This document shows, piece after piece, positions 59,731 to 64,000 of a stretch of 64,000 nucleotides of DNA (its first letter is position 1; every line of letters begins with the position of its first letter). The position numbers and the translations under genes are program-made. The stretch lies in NCBI RefSeq assembly GCF_015832195.1, contig NC_052026.1, positions 18,261,013-18,325,012 on the forward strand, read 5' to 3'. The notes under the pieces are model-generated. The model ran no database searches and was not told where the DNA came from. It saw nothing but the letters and a program-made list of their open reading frames with translations. This stretch comes from Motacilla alba alba (taxonomy: Eukaryota > Chordata > Aves > Passeriformes > Motacillidae).

Positions 59731-61585
59731 GCCTTAATTTAAGGGTTTTTTTACTACAGTCTCATGCACACACACAGGACTATGTAGAGGCAGGAATTAG
59801 TCAATCCCAGTTTTTAAAGCACGGGGTTTCAGGGCTGATAATCAACATTTCACAGCACCTTTCAAAGTGATTTTTAGAGCTGCATAAACAATTTCTGGCC
59901 CTGCCTAAAGCAAAACAGGCAAAACCCCAGGGGTGGATGTGTCCAGCAGATGCTCCCAGGCGCTGTGACACATCTGGTAGCAGTGTCCCCTCTTCAGGTC
60001 CCCAAAACTCTTACAAAGAATTTTTTTCTCTAAGATTCATTTCTAAATGTGACAGCAGCTCCAAACAATTCCCAAAAGGGTGTTGGAAAATGCAGGGTTT
60101 AGGTTTTCCTGTGCTGTGTGCAGTGGGTGGGGGTGTATTTGGGATTGGGGTGCTCTTAGGGCACTGCAGATCCTGCCAGCAAGGAGAGAACGCAGAGAGA
60201 GAAGAGAAAATTTGTATTCTGAAGTGAAACTTCAGGATGAAAAGGTGGGGATATTATTTAAGCAGTGGTAGGATTTATCTCACTCACAGTCAGGTAATCT
60301 TCTAAATCTCCATGTAAAATGAATTAATTACTACTGGGAAAATTGCTGTCCATAAAGCTATTCCAACAATCAATTCCAAGCTTGCCCAAATCTAGGATAA
60401 ACAAACCAGGAGCTCCTCGATGTGTCAGCGATGCCTTAGTCTCAGCCCCAAAGAATAAAATCAATTTGACCACACTTTTGCCAAAACAAAAGATTAATTT
60501 ATTTGCATTTTTTTGCTTCATGAAAGATAGTGATGCCAAACACATTATATTTGGCACATTTGATGTTCAACCACGTCCAGCTTCCAACACCCTCTGATTT
60601 GTGTTTGGATTAAGTGGGGCACTAACAGCACAGGATCATTTTTCTAATATTGTAATCCAAATGCTTCCCTTGTGAGGACAGAGTGCACGGATGAGCAGAA
60701 TCCCATTCCATCAGGGATTTCTGCTCATTTTCCTACCAGAGTGTCCAAATGTGTTTTTCCAGAGAAAGCAATGTGCCTGTGAGCTTTGCTGTGCTCGGGC
60801 AGCAGCAGCCTCTTGTTCTGTGCTTACTGAGCTAATAAAGACAAGCACTGAAGAGACCTGGTACCACACCTAGCCCAGCTGTCCCAAAATTATTCCTCCC
60901 CCAGTTCCCTTTGACTACAAGGAGGGGTCACAGCCCAGCCCACCCTGGCCCAGGTGAGGTTTTCCACGGCCCGTGGTGGGATTTGAGTCAGGCTCACAGT
61001 AGCTGAAAGTGAGCAATTACATTTAGAGGGAGGAAAGGAAGGAAAAACATCTCAACAGCCTGAGCTGGGCCAAACTCTGGAGGGGCACCAGGGAAAAATC
61101 GTCCTGTAGTTGCTTTTCTAAGGAAATGAACATCCAGCACAGAGACACTGAATTTGTTTCAGAATGATTTAAAATCAGCATTCTGAGGGGGTGTGTGCAT
61201 GTGGAAAAGCAGGTTTGAGGCATAAATATATTCCTTTTGTTGACAGTGGAAGAAACACTGTTTCCTTTGGTCCTAGCGAAGAGCAAACAGTTGCTCTGAT
61301 AGTCTTGGCAAATGAAAAACTTTATTTTTATCAGACAGAGAAGGAAACCCTGTGCAGCCATGGCCAAGGAGCTGCACACTACGTGACATGTCCCATTTAG
61401 TCCCACTGCTCCCAGTGAGAATTCTCACAGCACATCTGTTTCACTGAGGGCTTTCTCATCACTCCTCTCCCCTGCTGGGTGGGAATGTCCAGGACAATCT
61501 TCCTTGGCTTGCACAGAGGAAAGGTTTCTTGTAAAAGTGAAGACATTTTTAAGCAGTCACCATGATCAGGGTTAGCACAGACTTC
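59731..61585. other. Unique non-coding sequence
   Basis: No gene or transposon is recognised. Open frames of up to 127 codons (61406 to 61023 minus) have no domain. Confidence 0.5.
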
Positions 61586-61985
61586 AGAGAATCACCAGGT
61601 TGGAAGAGACCTTCAGGATCATCGAGTCCAACCCAGCCCCAACACCTCAACTCAACCCTGGCACCCAGTGCCACATCCAGGCTTTGTTAAACACCCCCAG
61701 GGATGGTGACTCCACCATCTCCCCGGGCAGCCATTCCAGAACTTTATCACCCTTTCTGTAAAAAAACTTTTTCCTGATATCCAACCTGTATTTCCCTTGG
61801 CACAGTCTGAGGCTGTGTGCTCTGGTTCTGTCAGCTCTTGGAGAAAGAGCCCAGCCCCAGCTGAGCACAGCCACCTTTCTGGAGCTGTGGAGAGTGATAA
61901 GGTCACCCCTGAGCCTCCTTTCCTCCAGGCTGAGCACCCCCAGCTCCCTCAGTCATTCCTCACAGGGTTTGTGTTCCAGCACATT
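61586..61985 (-). mobile_element. CR1 LINE 3' portion with end of ORF2
   Basis: The longest younger CR1 fragment here, about 400 bp in reverse. It runs from the tail side ('CACCAGGTTGGAAGAGACC', 'AGGATCATCGAGTCCAACCC') through 'CAGGGATGGTGACTCCACCA' to sequence encoding the end of the reverse-transcriptase ORF. A minus-strand frame starts LSLEERRLRGDLITL, a phrase characteristic of CR1 ORF2, and another frame holds FFTERVIKFWN, showing a frameshift between them. The element is 5'-truncated near 61985 and non-functional. Confidence 0.94.
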
Positions 61986-64000
61986 GTCAGCTGTACCCTG
62001 TGCTGTCCTGGACGGCACAGAGACAGAAAAAGGACAATCATTTGAGATCTCTGGTGCAGGTGGCAGCTGAGGCTGAGGATGGTCAGGCAGCAAGGCCCCT
62101 CCTGCTCTTCATTTCCCTCTGGAAGAAAAGCCTGCCCATCTCCTGACTCATCTGGACCAGAGCAAGGCCTCTGGAAGAGGCAAACACTGGAAGGCAGCGT
62201 TCCCAATGTGGAAATGCTCCCAGCTCTGAGCTGCCCAGCTCTGCAGTTAATGCTTCCCTCGTGCTCAGGCAGGACAGGCTCCTTTCTCCAAGGAGATCCA
62301 TTCACTTCGTGTGCAGCTGGAATCAGTTAATAATCTCAGCTGGGCTCAAAACAGGGTTGGAAGGACTGAAGAGAGTTGTCACTCCCAGCTTTATCTACCA
62401 AAGGAGAAAGAAAGCCCCACCCCACATTTGTGGAGATCAGCTCCATCATAAATACTGAATCACTGCTGCACGGTTACAGGCCTCTACTCTTCCCTTATTT
62501 TTCCAGGAACAGAAATTTTGCCTTCCTGCTTCATTCTGCATTTTTCTAATTTAGCTTTGATCCAGGGATCAGTGTTTTAAAACACCTGCATTCCCTGTTA
62601 GGCAATGAAACCTAAGGAAAACCCCGTGGATAGCTGCACTGTGGGGTTGCTGAACGTCTGGGCTTTCTGAGCTCTTTCTTTCCTTTTTTTCACTCCCCAA
62701 CAGCTGGCTCTTAGCAGGCAGACTGGTGCTTAAAGCGTCTGATATGATGTGAGAAAGCAAAATAATCACCTGCCAAGGATTTCATCTTCATAAAAGGCAA
62801 GGTGTAAGATCAAGTTTCAGATCGTGTAGGAGCTGGGCGCACGCCGTGACACCGCCGTGAACCCTGAGGAACCAACTTCTGTTAGCTTTAAAAACACAAC
62901 ATTCATCTGCTTGCCCCGCCAGACCCTGGGGTTGGCAATGCTGGGCCCTTCTGGGAGGATAACCCAAGGGAGAAAGGAAAAAGGAGAAAAAAGAGGGAGG
63001 AGGGAAGCTTCCAAAACTGCTGCGATCCATCAGCGCTCTCCACCAGAGCTGCGTTCTCCTCTTCCATGATAATATTTGGGATCACTTCTCCTTTGCAGCT
63101 CAGCCAAAATTGTTGGATTCACACTCGGTTAGCCAGGGAGAATTTGCACACGGATGATGGAAAATTGAGAATAAGGGCTTTCTTCTCACCAAGGGAGTGG
63201 GTTTTTCCAGGGAAGAAAATTGTTTGGAGGCAGTTTAAACCTTAAAAAGCTGGCAGGGCAGCTGTCACGATAAAACCCTTCTGTTAACGAAGATGGACTT
63301 GTGTTGTAGCTTAGGAGAACTGAACTTGTTGATTTACTTTTCATCTTTAATTGGGTTTTTTGCCTCATTCGGCTCAGAAAGATAAAAAAGATTTAAGGAT
63401 CTCACTTCTTAAGACAGTGATTTTTCTGGCTGAATAAATATTTATGTTGTTGCATATTATTTTTACTGGTTCATGGATGGATGGATGGATGGAAATAACA
63501 TTTCTGTTTTAGAGAAAAACTGAATCTGTTCATTCACTGATTTTCATTTCCACCTCTGCAAAATAAAAGCCAAAACAGGTGGCAAAGGATGCAGCTCTGA
63601 TTTAGTAGCCACCAAGCATATTTTTTCACCCCTCGATTCTAAAGCTTTTTCCAAAAGAAAAATTCACCCCCTTTGCAGATGTGGAAACACATTCCTGATA
63701 TTTGAAACCCAAAACCCAGAACTGCCACGGGCCAGTTTCACTGGGGCTGTGAGGAAGAAGCTTTGGCCCACAGGCTTCATCTGCCTTGGGCACACTCCAT
63801 CACCAGCAGTGATTCCAGCCTTTCCCCCCAAACTGCATATAACTGTCCTTCTCTACAGGAAAACTGTCCTAAACCAATTAAAACCCAGCTCTGAAAACTC
63901 TCTAAATAGCAATCAAGTGCAACATATTTGATCAAGCCCATCAGTGCAGGCATTTCCCATTCTGCTCCAAGTCTGGCCATGATTTCCAAAAGGTTCCTCA
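61986..64000. other. Unique non-coding sequence
   Basis: No gene or transposon is recognised. It contains a short (TGGA)5 run at 63473-63493. Small open frames only. Confidence 0.5.
63473..63493. repeat. (TGGA)5 tetranucleotide repeat
   Basis: Five perfect tandem TGGA units. Confidence 0.95.

Overview
The window is vertebrate nuclear DNA, most likely from a bird. The main evidence is a series of degraded CR1 LINE 3' ends. Several carry the avian CR1 tail, for example the ATTCTATG-type tail ending at 46507 and the CACAGAATGG-type starts in reverse orientation at 6018 and 40308. There are no mammalian SINEs, no operon-like gene packing and no long open frames. Base composition is moderately AT-rich with short GC-rich pockets. 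A passerine is plausible from how the CR1 copies look, but I cannot prove this by eye.

I find no convincing protein-coding gene, tRNA, rRNA or CRISPR array. The longest open frame is 188 codons, lies in a GC-rich pocket and shows no recognisable domain. The window reads as intergenic or deep intronic sequence with two weak exon-like segments (410-504 and 35948-36000).

Layout. 0-8 kb: unique sequence with an ancient CR1 split by a 446-bp GATA array (2231-3440) and a CR1 3' end with a doubled tail (5935-6160). 8-20 kb: a 72-nt homopyrimidine run, a ~49-bp minisatellite (12273-12412), a local duplication (15663 and 16472) and a pair of copies of an unidentified repeat (14984 and 18528). 20-33 kb: poly(A)/poly(T) tracts, an AT-rich stretch with a perfect 18-bp palindrome, and a GC-rich pocket at 25.3-25.8 kb. 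33-47.6 kb: the densest repeat zone, with six CR1 fragments in both orientations, ATT/ACT, AC and AAT microsatellites, a duplicated hairpin and an ~10/11-bp-period minisatellite at 44.1 kb. 47.6-64 kb: an (AT)26 tract, two minisatellites at 53.2-53.9 kb and two further CR1 copies (56.3 and 61.6-62.0 kb).

No genes work together here in any demonstrable way and I found no novel biological system. The most interesting signals concern how repeats evolve: a microsatellite that probably grew from a GATA-containing site inside an old LINE, a duplicated segment whose second copy has gained extra internal units, and an unidentified dispersed repeat family.
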